The notes below the pieces were generated by a model. It searched no databases, was not told the origin of the DNA, and worked only from the letters and a program-made list of their open reading frames with translations. Shown here piece after piece: positions 9,867-18,259 of a stretch of 64,000 nt of DNA. The position numbers were made by a program, and so were the translations under genes. Within the stretch, counting starts at the first letter, position 1. Each line of letters begins with the position of its first letter. This DNA is from Microbacterium sp. YJN-G (lineage in GTDB: Bacteria > Actinomycetota > Actinomycetes > Actinomycetales > Microbacteriaceae): NCBI RefSeq assembly GCF_015040615.1, contig NZ_CP060402.1, positions 1,550,001-1,614,000 of the forward strand. The letters are read 5' to 3'.

Positions 9867-9872
9867 GGTATA
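9867..9872 (-). promoter_or_regulatory. Candidate -10 element of rbpA
   Basis: On the minus strand TATACC, preceded by CGT, lies about 25 bp before the rbpA ATG and matches a sigma-70-type TANNNT hexamer. The region 17 bp upstream (GATGAA) only weakly resembles a -35. This is the only AT-rich stretch in the 130-bp gap between rbpA and the GDPD gene. Transcription start is not known. Confidence 0.35.
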
Positions 9873-9972
9873 ACGGTCGCGCCTGTGCGCTTCATCCACA
9901 GCGGCGAGTTCCCGCAGGAACTCACAGGGGAATCCCAGGGCTCCGTCACCCGCAGCGAGGCGTGCCCGGCGG

Positions 9973-10737
9973 TCAGACCGTCTTCAGCGCCAGATCGGCG
10001 CGATCGGTGACGATGCCGTCCACACCGGCGTCGAGCAGGCGGCGCATGTCGTCGACGTCGTTGATCGTCCAGACGTGCACCTCGACGCCGTGCCGGTGGG
10101 CGGCACGGATCAGGGCCGGCGTGACGATCGGGATGCCGGAGTGGCGCTCGGGGATCTGCACAGCGTCGATGGCCCTGAGTGCACGTGCGGGGGAGAGGCG
10201 CAGGGCGGACAGCGTGCGCAACGAGAGGATCGTGGAGCGTCCGCCCGATGTGGCGGGCCGGAGCGCCGCCCCGGCGCGCATGACGGACTCGAGTGCGGCC
10301 AGGCGGTTGGCGTCGGAGAAGCTGGTGATCAGGACACGGTGGGTGTGTTCGGCGATCAGCGCGCCGATCGGCTCAGCCGCAGTCATGGTCTTGACGTCGA
10401 TGTTGAACCGCACGTCGGGGAAGGCATCGAGTGCCGCGGCGACCGTGAGCAGGCCGCCGTGATCGGCGAAGATGCTCTCGAGCTCGGCCGTACGCACCTG
10501 TGAGATCGCGCGCGGATCTCCGGTGAGGCGCTCCAGGGTGTCGTCGTGGAAGAGCACGACGTCACCGTCTGCCGTCACCTGGCAGTCGGTCTCGATGAAC
10601 TCCGCGCCCGCTGCCTGCGCTGCCGCGAAGGCCCCTGCGGTGTTCTCCCACAGGGCCGGTTCGCCGGCTGCGGGCACCAGTCCGCGGTGGGCGAGTACGC
10701 GCGCATGGCGCGCGCCCTCGAAGTACGGGTGCGTCAC
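9973..10737 (-). CDS. Glycerophosphodiester phosphodiesterase family protein
   Basis: 254 aa GDPD TIM barrel. N-terminal motif AHRGLVPAAGEPALWENT holds the catalytic HRG and EN. ETD and HDDTLERLTG follow at the expected places. No signal peptide is seen, so it is probably cytoplasmic, hydrolysing glycerophosphodiesters to glycerol 3-phosphate and an alcohol. The GTG start overlaps the TGA of the SPFH gene (GTGA); the longer frame upstream lies inside that gene and is rejected. Confidence 0.88.
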   Translation of the reverse strand: MTHPYFEGARHARVLAHRGLVPAAGEPALWENTAGAFAAAQAAGAEFIETDCQVTADGDVVLFHDDTLERLTGDPRAISQVRTAELESIFADHGGLLTVAAALDAFPDVRFNIDVKTMTAAEPIGALIAEHTHRVLITSFSDANRLAALESVMRAGAALRPATSGGRSTILSLRTLSALRLSPARALRAIDAVQIPERHSGIPIVTPALIRAAHRHGVEVHVWTINDVDDMRRLLDAGVDGIVTDRADLALKTV

Positions 10738-11657
10738 GCGTCTCGGTCGGCGGATGCCGAACCCGGGCGGGGCGTGAACGCCGTGCCGATGCCCTTGAGC
10801 GCCTCGGTCAGCTCGCTCGGGATGATCCACAGCTTGCTGGACTGGCTCTCGCTGATCTTCGGCAGCATCTGCAGGTACTGGTAGGCGAGCAGCTTGTCAT
10901 CCGGCTGGCCCTGGTGGATGGCACTGAACACGTTCTGGATGGCCTCGGCCTCACCCTGCGCCCGCAGCACGGCAGCCTGCTTGTCGCCCTCGGCCTTCAG
11001 GATGGCCGCCTGCCGCTGCCCCTCGGCCTCGAGGATCTGCGACTGCTTCGACCCCTCTGCCGTCAGGATCGCCGCGCGACGGTCGCGCTCGGCGCGCATC
11101 TGCTTCTCCATGGAGTCCTGGATGGACACGGGCGGGTCGATCGCCTTCAGCTCGACGCGCGAGACGCGGATGCCCCACTTGCCGGTCGCCTCGTCGAGGA
11201 CGACGCGCAGCTGTCCATTGATCTCGTCGCGGCTGGTCAGCGCCTCTTCCAGGTTCAGGCCGCCGACGACGTTGCGGAGGGTGGTCGTGGTGAGCTGCTC
11301 GACCGCGCCGAGGTAGTTCGCGATCTCGTAGGTCGCGGCCCTGGCATCCGTCACCTGGAAGTACACCACCGTGTCGATCGAGACGACGAGGTTGTCCTCG
11401 GTGATCACGGGCTGCGGCGGGAACGATACGACCTGCTCGCGCATGTCGATCAGCGGGCGGAGCCGGTCGATGAACGGCACCAGGATGTTCAGGCCGGGGG
11501 CGAGGGTCTTGTGATACCGGCCCAGGCGCTCGACGATGCCGGCCGTCGCCTGCGGGATGATGCGGATCGAGCGTGCGATCGTGACGAGCACGAAGATGAT
11601 GACGGCGATCGCCAGGATCCAGGCGATCGCGGTGGGAATGAACGAGGTGTCGTCCAT
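10734..11657 (-). CDS. SPFH/band-7 (stomatin-like) membrane protein
   Basis: 307 aa. An N-terminal membrane helix (about residues 9-29) is followed by an SPFH domain (GIVERLGRYHKTLAPGLNI). A long coiled coil with repeated AAIL.AEG units (about residues 190-250) is typical of stomatin/QmcA proteins that form membrane-associated rings. The gene follows an NfeD gene with a 1-base overlap (TGATG). NfeD/stomatin pairing is a recurrent operon and supports a shared role in membrane organisation. Confidence 0.9.
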   Translation of the reverse strand: MDDTSFIPTAIAWILAIAVIIFVLVTIARSIRIIPQATAGIVERLGRYHKTLAPGLNILVPFIDRLRPLIDMREQVVSFPPQPVITEDNLVVSIDTVVYFQVTDARAATYEIANYLGAVEQLTTTTLRNVVGGLNLEEALTSRDEINGQLRVVLDEATGKWGIRVSRVELKAIDPPVSIQDSMEKQMRAERDRRAAILTAEGSKQSQILEAEGQRQAAILKAEGDKQAAVLRAQGEAEAIQNVFSAIHQGQPDDKLLAYQYLQMLPKISESQSSKLWIIPSELTEALKGIGTAFTPRPGSASADRDA

Positions 11658-12139
11658 CAGTGCTCCTGTTCGGTGACGGGGCGGACGATGGCGGTGGCGC
11701 CGTTGATCGCTGCGACGGCGACGCGGCTGCCCTGGATGATCGGGCTGCCGTCGGCGCTGCGCGCGGTCCAGGTGTCGCCGTTGCTGAGCTTGACCTGACC
11801 CGAGATCTGGGTGATGTCCTGCAGCGCGGTTCCGCGCAGGTCGATCAGCGCTTCGACGTTCGACTTCGTGGGATCCTCGCCGCGTCGCAGGCGATGCAGC
11901 AGCGGTGGTCGCAGGAAGAAGATGAACACGGTGGCCGCCGCGCCGGCGATGATCACCTGCGCCCACACCGGGAGCCCGAGCAGGTCGGTGACGAGTCCGA
12001 TGGCACTGCCGAACGAGAGCATCAGGAAGGTGAAGTCGAGGGTGAGCATCTCGATGACGAGGAACACGGCGATCAGCACCAGCCAGCCGATCCACGCCCA
12101 CTGCTCGACGCCGGTGAGGATTGCCTCGAAACCGTCCAT
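11657..12139 (-). CDS. NfeD-like membrane protein
   Basis: 160 aa. Two or three membrane helices (about residues 15-75) are followed by a C-terminal OB-fold-like domain (DLRGTALQDITQISGQVKL). This is the short NfeD form without the ClpP-like protease domain. It is the first gene of the NfeD-SPFH-GDPD cluster, and its function is inferred from the pairing. The 117-bp region upstream, shared with the divergent SDR gene, should hold both promoters, though none is unambiguous. Confidence 0.85.
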   Translation of the reverse strand: MDGFEAILTGVEQWAWIGWLVLIAVFLVIEMLTLDFTFLMLSFGSAIGLVTDLLGLPVWAQVIIAGAAATVFIFFLRPPLLHRLRRGEDPTKSNVEALIDLRGTALQDITQISGQVKLSNGDTWTARSADGSPIIQGSRVAVAAINGATAIVRPVTEQEH

Positions 12140-12256
12140 GCGCCCTCCCTGCGGTCAACCTACCACGCGGCTGCGACGGGGGATCGGCGGTGCATGCGTT
12201 GTAGGGTTGGGAGGTCGCGTTCCCCGCGATCTTCCGCGCATCACGAGGAGTCAGGA

Positions 12257-13021
12257 ATGACCCAGGTTCTCCCTGCCGGATCCCTCGACGGCAAGGTGGC
12301 GCTCGTCACCGGGTCGTCTCGAGGCATCGGCGCCGACACCGTCCGCTACTTCGCCGAGGCCGGCGCGGACGTCGTCATCAACTTCCGCAACAAGGCGCCC
12401 CGCGCCGAGAAGCTCGCGAACGAACTGCGCGGGCTGGGCCGCCGTGTGCTCGTCGTCGGTGCGGACCTCACGGACCCCGACTCGCTGGCCGCGATGTTCG
12501 ACACCGTCCGCACCGAGTTCGGACGCCTCGACGTGCTCGTGCTCAATGCATCCGGCGGCATGGAGTCGGGCATGGAGGAGGACTACGCGCTCACCCTGAA
12601 CCGCGATGCGCAGGTCGGCGCGCTCAAGGCCGCCGAGCCGCTCCTGGGCGAGGGGGCGCGCGTGGTGTTCGTCACGAGCCACCAGGCGCACTTCATCCGC
12701 ACGACCCCGACGATGCCCGAGTACGAGCCGGTCGCGAAGTCCAAGCGCGCCGGTGAGGACGCCCTGCGCGAGCTGATCCCGGGCCTTGCGGCCAAGGGCA
12801 TCGGCTTCACTGTCGTCTCCGGCGACATGATCGAGGGCACCATCACTGCCACGCTTCTCGAGCGCGCGAATCCCGGTGCGATCGCCGGACGTCGCGAGTC
12901 GGCCGGCAAGCTCTACAACGTGTCGGAGTTCGCCGCTGAGGTCGCCCAGGCAGCGGTCGACCCGGTGCCGGCCGACAACACCCGCCTGGTCGGCGACACC
13001 TCGGACTTCGCCACCGAGTGA
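12257..13021 (+). CDS. Short-chain dehydrogenase/reductase family protein
   Basis: 254 aa Rossmann-fold oxidoreductase with the NAD(P) motif VTGSSRGIGAD near the N-terminus and LNASGG in place of NNAG. The active-site region is unusual: in EYEPVAKSKRAG the tyrosine is 5 and 7 residues before lysines rather than the canonical 4, so the YxxxK signature is not clean. A strong Shine-Dalgarno (GAGGAG) precedes the ATG. The substrate is unknown. The gene ends just before a very large perfect hairpin. Confidence 0.85.
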   Translation: MTQVLPAGSLDGKVALVTGSSRGIGADTVRYFAEAGADVVINFRNKAPRAEKLANELRGLGRRVLVVGADLTDPDSLAAMFDTVRTEFGRLDVLVLNASGGMESGMEEDYALTLNRDAQVGALKAAEPLLGEGARVVFVTSHQAHFIRTTPTMPEYEPVAKSKRAGEDALRELIPGLAAKGIGFTVVSGDMIEGTITATLLERANPGAIAGRRESAGKLYNVSEFAAEVAQAAVDPVPADNTRLVGDTSDFATE

Positions 13022-13023
13022 GC

Positions 13024-13080
13024 ATGTGAGACGGAAGGGGCGGCTCGTGGATGCCACGAGCCGCCCCTTCCGTCTCACAT
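13024..13080. terminator. Bidirectional hairpin terminator with 27-bp perfect arms
   Basis: Two perfectly complementary 27-base arms flank the 3-base loop ATG and fill the space between the convergent SDR and DUF308 genes. The arm starts ATGTGAGACGGAAGGGGCGG. There is no U-tract on either side, as is common in high-GC actinobacteria, so termination is inferred from position and stem strength. Confidence 0.8.
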
Positions 13081-13084
13081 GACC

Positions 13085-13675
13085 TCAGTAGGCGTCGGCG
13101 GGGATATCGGATGCTGCGGCGACCGCATCCTGGCGCAGCGTGAGCGCGCGAACCAGCTGCAGCGCACCGAGGGCGACGAGCGCCACGCCGGTCAGCCACC
13201 AGAAGACGGCGACGTAGAACGGCGAGAACAGCAGCACGATCCCCGCGACGATGCCGAGGACCGCGTACGCCATCGTCCAGATCCTCGACTGCGAGTGCCG
13301 CAGCAGCGACAGCGCGACGACCCCCTCGATGATCCAGGTGATCCCGAGCATGATCCCGAAGAACAGCACGAGCGTCGCGGTGAACGCGAAGAGGTTCACG
13401 AACGCCAGCAGACCGCCGACGATGTAGACGACGCCCAGCAGCACGTGACCGGTGCGCGACCCTCCACCGCTGCTGCGGGAGAATACGCCCGCGCCGATGT
13501 AGGCCAGCCCCTGGATGACGAAGTAGGCGGCGATGATGCCCGCGAACAGCATCGCGGTCTTCGCCGGCCAGAGCAGGATGAATACGCCGAGCAGCAGCAT
13601 GACCGCGCCCGACACGGCGAGCGTCGTGCGGGCTGCGGCGATGAAGGTCCGCATCGCAGGGGATCGATCGGTCAT
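13085..13675 (-). CDS. HdeD-family (DUF308) membrane protein
   Basis: 196 aa with six predicted membrane helices as three hairpins (for example AVMLLLGVFILLWPAKTAMLF), the pattern of DUF308/HdeD proteins. E. coli HdeD is linked to acid resistance; in actinobacteria the role is unknown. It is monocistronic and converges on the SDR gene across the 27-bp hairpin. No motif suggests transport of a specific substrate. Confidence 0.85.
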   Translation of the reverse strand: MTDRSPAMRTFIAAARTTLAVSGAVMLLLGVFILLWPAKTAMLFAGIIAAYFVIQGLAYIGAGVFSRSSGGGSRTGHVLLGVVYIVGGLLAFVNLFAFTATLVLFFGIMLGITWIIEGVVALSLLRHSQSRIWTMAYAVLGIVAGIVLLFSPFYVAVFWWLTGVALVALGALQLVRALTLRQDAVAAASDIPADAY

Positions 13676-13824
13676 CGTGGGCTCCTTTCCGAGAGCACCG
13701 GGAGTCGTGGGTCAGCGTATCGGCTCCGAGCGCAGGCGGACAGGGTCGGCGCAGCGGTGCAGGGTCCGGCGGTCAGAGCCGCGCGGGGGTGGAGGGGCCG
13801 GCGCGGTCGTGCCACGATCGGAAG

Positions 13825-14265
13825 GTGACCCGTCCCGCCGATCATGAAGACCGACTGCGAGAGCTGACCGCTCTGCGCCGCGTGCGGGATCGCATCGACC
13901 GCGAGTACGCGCGACCGCTCGACGTCGAAGACCTGGCGCGCGGTGCTCACATGTCGGCCGGGCACCTGAGCCGCCGATTCCGGCAGGTCTACGGCGAGTC
14001 CCCGTACTCATATCTCATGACGCGCCGGATCGAACGCGCCATGGCTCTGCTGCGGCGCGGCGATCAGTCGGTCACCGACGTCTGCTTCGAGGTCGGGTTC
14101 TCTTCGCTGGGGACGTTCAGCACGCGCTTCACCGAGCTCGTGGGCGTGCCGCCGAGCCGGTACCGCCGCTCACACGGCCTGGGGCCCGGCATCCCGTCGT
14201 GGCTGGAGAAGCAGGCGACCCGACCGATCAGGAATCGAGAAGCGCACGTCGGCGGCGACCGGTAG
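13825..14265 (+). CDS. AraC-family helix-turn-helix regulator, DNA-binding domain only
   Basis: 146 aa consisting almost entirely of the double helix-turn-helix AraC domain (LDVEDLARGAHMSAGHLSRR and VTDVCFEVGFSSLGTFSTRF); no ligand-binding domain is present. The GTG at 13825 is chosen because the domain starts immediately after it; another GTG at 13789 would add 12 unremarkable residues. It sits 10 bp before a VOC gene and then a UvrA-like ABC gene and probably regulates them. Comparable trios occur in other actinobacteria, to my knowledge. Confidence 0.85.
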   Translation: MTRPADHEDRLRELTALRRVRDRIDREYARPLDVEDLARGAHMSAGHLSRRFRQVYGESPYSYLMTRRIERAMALLRRGDQSVTDVCFEVGFSSLGTFSTRFTELVGVPPSRYRRSHGLGPGIPSWLEKQATRPIRNREAHVGGDR

Positions 14266-14275
14266 CGTCGCCGGC

Positions 14276-14686
14276 ATGGACATCACGATCAACGCGAGTT
14301 TCCTTCCCCACACCGATGCCGAGGCCTCGCTCGGCTTCTACCGCGACGTGCTCGGCTTCGAGGTCCGAAAGGATGTCGGTCACCAGCAGATGCGCTGGAT
14401 CACCGTCGGCCCCGCCGGACAGCCCGACACCGCGATCGTGCTCACACCGCCGGCGGTGGATCCCGGCATCAATGACGCCGAGCGCTCGATGATCCTCGAG
14501 CTGATGGCGAAGGGCAGCTACGGCGGGATCGTGCTGTCGACGCCGGATGTCGATGCGGCCTTCGCCGAGATCGAGGCGAAGGGCGCCGACGTCGTCCAGG
14601 AGCCGATCGACCAGCCGTACGGCATCCGGGACTGCGCGTTCCGTGACCCGGCTGGCAATATGGTGCGTCTGCAGCAGTCCGCGTGA
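14276..14686 (+). CDS. VOC (glyoxalase/bleomycin-resistance fold) protein
   Basis: 136 aa vicinal-oxygen-chelate protein with two beta-alpha-beta-beta-beta modules: N-terminal SLGFYRDVLGFEVR and C-terminal DCAFRDPAGNMVRLQQ. Family members include glyoxalases, dioxygenases and drug-sequestering proteins. The substrate cannot be read from sequence. Its TGA overlaps a GTG of the UvrA-like frame, and the preceding AraC gene is 10 bp away, so the three genes look like one unit. Confidence 0.88.
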   Translation: MDITINASFLPHTDAEASLGFYRDVLGFEVRKDVGHQQMRWITVGPAGQPDTAIVLTPPAVDPGINDAERSMILELMAKGSYGGIVLSTPDVDAAFAEIEAKGADVVQEPIDQPYGIRDCAFRDPAGNMVRLQQSA

Positions 14687-14700
14687 ACGAGGGGAGCACG

Positions 14701-17049
14701 ATGGCGCACGTCGCCGACAGCCACGACAGCATCCGGGTCGAGGGCGCCCGCGAGAACAACCTCAAGGACGTCAGCGTCGTGCTTCCCAAACGACGCCTCA
14801 CGGTGTTCACCGGGGTCTCCGGGTCGGGAAAGAGCTCGCTGGTCTTCGACACGATCGCCGCGGAATCCCGGCGCATGATCGACGAGACCTACAGCGCTTT
14901 CGTGCAGGGGTTCATGCCGTCCGTCCCGCGCCCGGACGTCGACGTGCTCGAAGGCTTGACCACGGCGATCATCGTCGACCAGGAGCGTCTGGGCGCCAAC
15001 CCGCGTTCGACGGTCGGCACGGTCACCGACGCGAACGCGATGCTGCGCATCCTGTTCTCCAAGCTCGGTCAGCCCTACATCGGCGGTCCGACCGCGTTCT
15101 CGTTCAACATCCCGACGCAGAAGGCCAGCGGCGTGATGACAGGGCCGGGCGGCGAGAAGAAGATCGTCAAGGATGCCATCTACCTGGGCGGCATGTGCCC
15201 GCGGTGCGAGGGCAGGGGAGCAGTGTCGGACATCGATCTCTCCCAGGTGGTCGACGAATCCAAGTCTCTGAACGAGGGCGCCATCATGGTGCCCGGATAC
15301 ACCGCTGACGGATGGATGGTGAAGGGGTTCTCCGCGTCGGGGTTCTATCCCGCCGACAAACCGATCTCGTCGTTCACCGAGAAGCAGCGCCACCTGTTCC
15401 TCTACGGCGAGGTGACCAAGGTCAAGATCTCCGGGATCAACATGACCTACGAGGGGCTGATCCCGAAGATCACCAAGTCGATGCTGTCGAAAGACCTCGA
15501 CGCGCTGCAGCCCCACATCCGCCGGTTCGTCGAGCAGGTCGCGACGTTCGCCACGTGCCCGGAGTGCGACGGCACGCGACTGACGGAGGGCGCCCGCTCG
15601 TCGAAGATCGCAGGCATCAGCATCGCGGATGCCTGCCGGATGCAGGTCACCGACCTCGCCGAGTGGGTGCGCGGCCTCGACCTCGCCGGGGCTGGGCCGC
15701 TGCTGAAGGCACTCAGCGCCAACCTCGACTCGTTCGTCACCCTCGGCCTCGGGTATCTGAGCCTGGACCGGCCGTCGGGCACGCTGAGCGGGGGAGAGGC
15801 GCAGCGGATCAAGCTGCTGCGCCATCTCGGATCGTCGCTGACCGATGTGACGTATGTGTTCGATGAGCCGACGATCGGCCTGCATCCGCACGACATCCAG
15901 CGGATGAACGGCCTGCTGCGCGAGCTGCGCGACAAGGGCAACACAGTGCTCGTGGTCGAGCACAAGCCCGAGACCATCGCGATCGCCGATCACGTGGTCG
16001 ACCTCGGGCCCGCTGCCGGCACCGGCGGCGGCGAGATCTGCTTCGAGGGGACGGTCGAGGGGCTGCGGGCGAGCGGCACGCTCACCGGTCGGCATCTCGA
16101 CGACCGCGCGTCCCTGAAGCCGGCGGTGCGCACCGGTGAAGGTGAGATCCAGGTGCGGGGTGCGTCGGCGAACAACCTGCAGGATGTGGATGTCGACATC
16201 CCCAAGGGCGTGCTGACCGTGGTGACCGGTGTCGCCGGTTCGGGCAAGAGCTCGCTGATCCACGGATCGGTCTCACCGCTGGAAGGCGTCGTCTCGATCG
16301 ACCAGAGCGCCATCAAGGGTTCCCGCCGCAGCAATCCCGCCACGTACACGGGGCTGCTCGAACCGATCCGCAAGGCGTTCGCGAAGGCCAACGGCGTGAA
16401 GCCGGCGCTGTTCAGCGCGAACTCCGAGGGCGCCTGCCCGACGTGCAAGGGCGCGGGCGTCATCATCACAGAGCTCGGTTTCATGGACACCATCGAGACG
16501 CCATGCGAGGACTGCGGGGGCAAGCGCTTCCAGGCCGGGGTGCTCGAGTACAAGCTCGGCGGTCTCGACATCACCGAGGTGCTGGATCTTCCCGTGTCGA
16601 GGGCGAGGGAGTTCTTCTCGGCGGGGGAGTCGAAGATCCCTGCCGCGGCGGCGATCCTCGGCCGCCTGGAGGATGTCGGATTGGGCTACCTGTCGCTCGG
16701 TCAGCCGCTGTCGACGCTGTCGGGTGGTGAGCGTCAGCGCGTCAAGCTCGCGATCCAGATGGGGGAGAAGGGCGACGTGTACGTCCTCGACGAGCCCACC
16801 ACCGGTCTGCACCTGGCGGATGTGCGACAGATCCTCGGGCTGCTCGACCGCCTGGTCGACTCCGGCAAGACCGTCATCGTCATCGAGCACCACCAGGCCG
16901 TCATGGCGCACGCCGACTGGCTCATCGACATCGGCCCGGGAGCGGGCCACGACGGCGGTCGGGTGGTGTTCGAGGGCACCCCTGCCGAACTGGTCGAGCA
17001 ACGCAAGACGCTCACCGGTCAGCACCTCGCCGAGTATGTGGACGCCTGA
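14701..17049 (+). CDS. UvrA-like ABC ATPase (UvrA2/DrrC type)
   Basis: 782 aa, shorter than canonical UvrA (about 940-970 aa). Two ABC ATPase halves are visible: Walker A GVSGSGKS (residues 38-45) and GVAGSGKS; signatures LSGGEAQR and LSGGERQR; and two Walker B/DEPT motifs. Zinc-type CxxC pairs (CPRC, CPTC, CEDC) are present. The missing length fits loss of the UvrB-binding insert, as in UvrA2/DrrC proteins linked to tolerance of DNA-binding drugs. The ATG at 14701 is preferred because GAGGGGAG precedes it; a GTG at 14683 would overlap the VOC stop. Confidence 0.88.
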   Translation: MAHVADSHDSIRVEGARENNLKDVSVVLPKRRLTVFTGVSGSGKSSLVFDTIAAESRRMIDETYSAFVQGFMPSVPRPDVDVLEGLTTAIIVDQERLGANPRSTVGTVTDANAMLRILFSKLGQPYIGGPTAFSFNIPTQKASGVMTGPGGEKKIVKDAIYLGGMCPRCEGRGAVSDIDLSQVVDESKSLNEGAIMVPGYTADGWMVKGFSASGFYPADKPISSFTEKQRHLFLYGEVTKVKISGINMTYEGLIPKITKSMLSKDLDALQPHIRRFVEQVATFATCPECDGTRLTEGARSSKIAGISIADACRMQVTDLAEWVRGLDLAGAGPLLKALSANLDSFVTLGLGYLSLDRPSGTLSGGEAQRIKLLRHLGSSLTDVTYVFDEPTIGLHPHDIQRMNGLLRELRDKGNTVLVVEHKPETIAIADHVVDLGPAAGTGGGEICFEGTVEGLRASGTLTGRHLDDRASLKPAVRTGEGEIQVRGASANNLQDVDVDIPKGVLTVVTGVAGSGKSSLIHGSVSPLEGVVSIDQSAIKGSRRSNPATYTGLLEPIRKAFAKANGVKPALFSANSEGACPTCKGAGVIITELGFMDTIETPCEDCGGKRFQAGVLEYKLGGLDITEVLDLPVSRAREFFSAGESKIPAAAAILGRLEDVGLGYLSLGQPLSTLSGGERQRVKLAIQMGEKGDVYVLDEPTTGLHLADVRQILGLLDRLVDSGKTVIVIEHHQAVMAHADWLIDIGPGAGHDGGRVVFEGTPAELVEQRKTLTGQHLAEYVDA

Positions 17050-17078
17050 CTCTTGACGGTCACGTTATCGTCGACGAC

Positions 17079-17876
17079 ATGACGGCCAGTCGCCAGCAGC
17101 AGATCGACGCGCGCATCCAGGCGTACTACGGCGAGGTGTTCGATGAGCATGTCCGGCTGACGACGCGCTCCGCCCAGGGGCCGCTGGAATTCCGGCGCAC
17201 GCAGGAGATCATCCGAGCACACGTGCCGGTGGGTCGTGTGCTCGATGTCGGCGGGGGAGCCGGCAACCATGCCCGCGCGCTGATGGATGCCGGCTACGAG
17301 GTGGAACTGATCGATCCGGTTCCGCGGCACGTGAAGCAGGCGGGGGAGGCCGGCGTGCCTGCCGCCGTCGGAGATGCGCGTGACCTGCCGTTCGAGGATG
17401 ACTCTTTCGACGCTGTGATCATGCTCGGCCCGCTGTACCATCTGGCCTCGCGCGACGACCGGTCACAGGCACTGGCAGAAGCACGCCGCGTGCTGCGCAT
17501 CGGCGGTGTGTTGATCGCTGCGGGCTTATCGCGATATATCGCGTTCGGCAAGGCGTCGCTCGGCAGCCCGGTTCCGTCGCCGATTCCGGGGGACTGGCTC
17601 ACGCTGATCGCCGACGGAGCCCCCGGCTCGGGAATGCGTTTCCCTGCGGGACATTTCCATACCGCCGAAGAGCTCGAGGCGGAAGTCACGGCGGCCGGGT
17701 TGACGGTCCGTGAGGTGCTCGGCGTGGAGGGTCCGGGTGGCCTGTTCCTCGAGACGGGCCCGGATGCTGGCGAGCAGGTCCGCGAAGCGGCGTTGGTGTT
17801 GGCTCGCGCAGCATCCGCCGTTCCCGGCATCCGTGACTTCAGCGCGCATCTCGTGGCCGTGGCGCACGTGCCGTGA
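17079..17876 (+). CDS. Class I SAM-dependent methyltransferase
   Basis: 265 aa Methyltransf_11-like protein. Motif I is VLDVGGGAGNHARAL, and LPFEDDSFDAVIMLGPLYHL holds the post-I/II acidic motif. It is not close enough to a named family to assign a substrate. It lies 29 bp after the UvrA-like gene and may or may not belong to that module; modifying enzymes are common partners of drug-tolerance genes, but this is inference. Confidence 0.85.
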   Translation: MTASRQQQIDARIQAYYGEVFDEHVRLTTRSAQGPLEFRRTQEIIRAHVPVGRVLDVGGGAGNHARALMDAGYEVELIDPVPRHVKQAGEAGVPAAVGDARDLPFEDDSFDAVIMLGPLYHLASRDDRSQALAEARRVLRIGGVLIAAGLSRYIAFGKASLGSPVPSPIPGDWLTLIADGAPGSGMRFPAGHFHTAEELEAEVTAAGLTVREVLGVEGPGGLFLETGPDAGEQVREAALVLARAASAVPGIRDFSAHLVAVAHVP

Positions 17877-17924
17877 CTACGCTGAGATCGAAGCTGACGT
17901 CGACGTTGACGGGAGGATCCGGCC

Positions 17925-18119
17925 ATGCATGATCAGAACGCTCAGGAGCACGCGCATCACGTACCCTCGCCTGGAGAACCCAGCGTTCCGCAGCTCGAGG
18001 ATGATGAGACGATCGCACCGCGTCCCGAGGAGGATCTCGCCGACCTTCTCCGCGCAGTACCGGATGTGACGGACCACAGTCACCACGCCACGGGGACGAC
18101 GCCGCGCGACGCCACATAG
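17925..18119 (+). CDS. Small acidic, His-rich hypothetical protein
   Basis: 64 aa with no recognised domain, rich in Asp, Glu, Pro and His (HAHHVPSPGEP, DHSHHATG). Support comes from a good Shine-Dalgarno (GGGAGGA about 9 bases before the ATG) and its place in an otherwise empty 380-bp gap. A competing frame on the minus strand (17877-18143) has no such ribosome site. It may be a real small protein or chance. Confidence 0.45.
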   Translation: MHDQNAQEHAHHVPSPGEPSVPQLEDDETIAPRPEEDLADLLRAVPDVTDHSHHATGTTPRDAT

Positions 18120-18144
18120 GCCGTACGGGTGTGCCCCTCTCATA

Positions 18145-18174
18145 GGTTCCGAGAGAACCGATAATGCACATTAT
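18145..18174. promoter_or_regulatory. Two adjacent dyads upstream of the YCII gene
   Basis: GGTTC-N5-GAACC (18145-18159) is followed directly by the palindrome ATAATG-CA-CATTAT (18161-18174). The stretch is strikingly AT-rich for this genome and lies about 90 bp before the YCII start. It could hold a repressor operator or promoter; the first dyad could also act as a short hairpin. Confidence 0.4.
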
Positions 18175-18259
18175 GTCAGAATATTTGGTCGAGCCAGGGC
18201 CCACCACTCCCTCGACGCGCGACAGCCGCGGCCGTACGCTTCTGCGCAGGAGGTGAACG

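Noticed and set aside
10734..12158. 474-codon frame suggesting a fused NfeD-SPFH protein
   Set aside because: The first part is out of frame with the NfeD gene; the SPFH protein starts at the ATG at 11657, which overlaps the NfeD stop.
17877..18143. 88-codon minus-strand frame opposite the small His-rich gene
   Set aside because: No ribosome site and Arg/Ser-rich shadow composition; the + strand frame is better supported.
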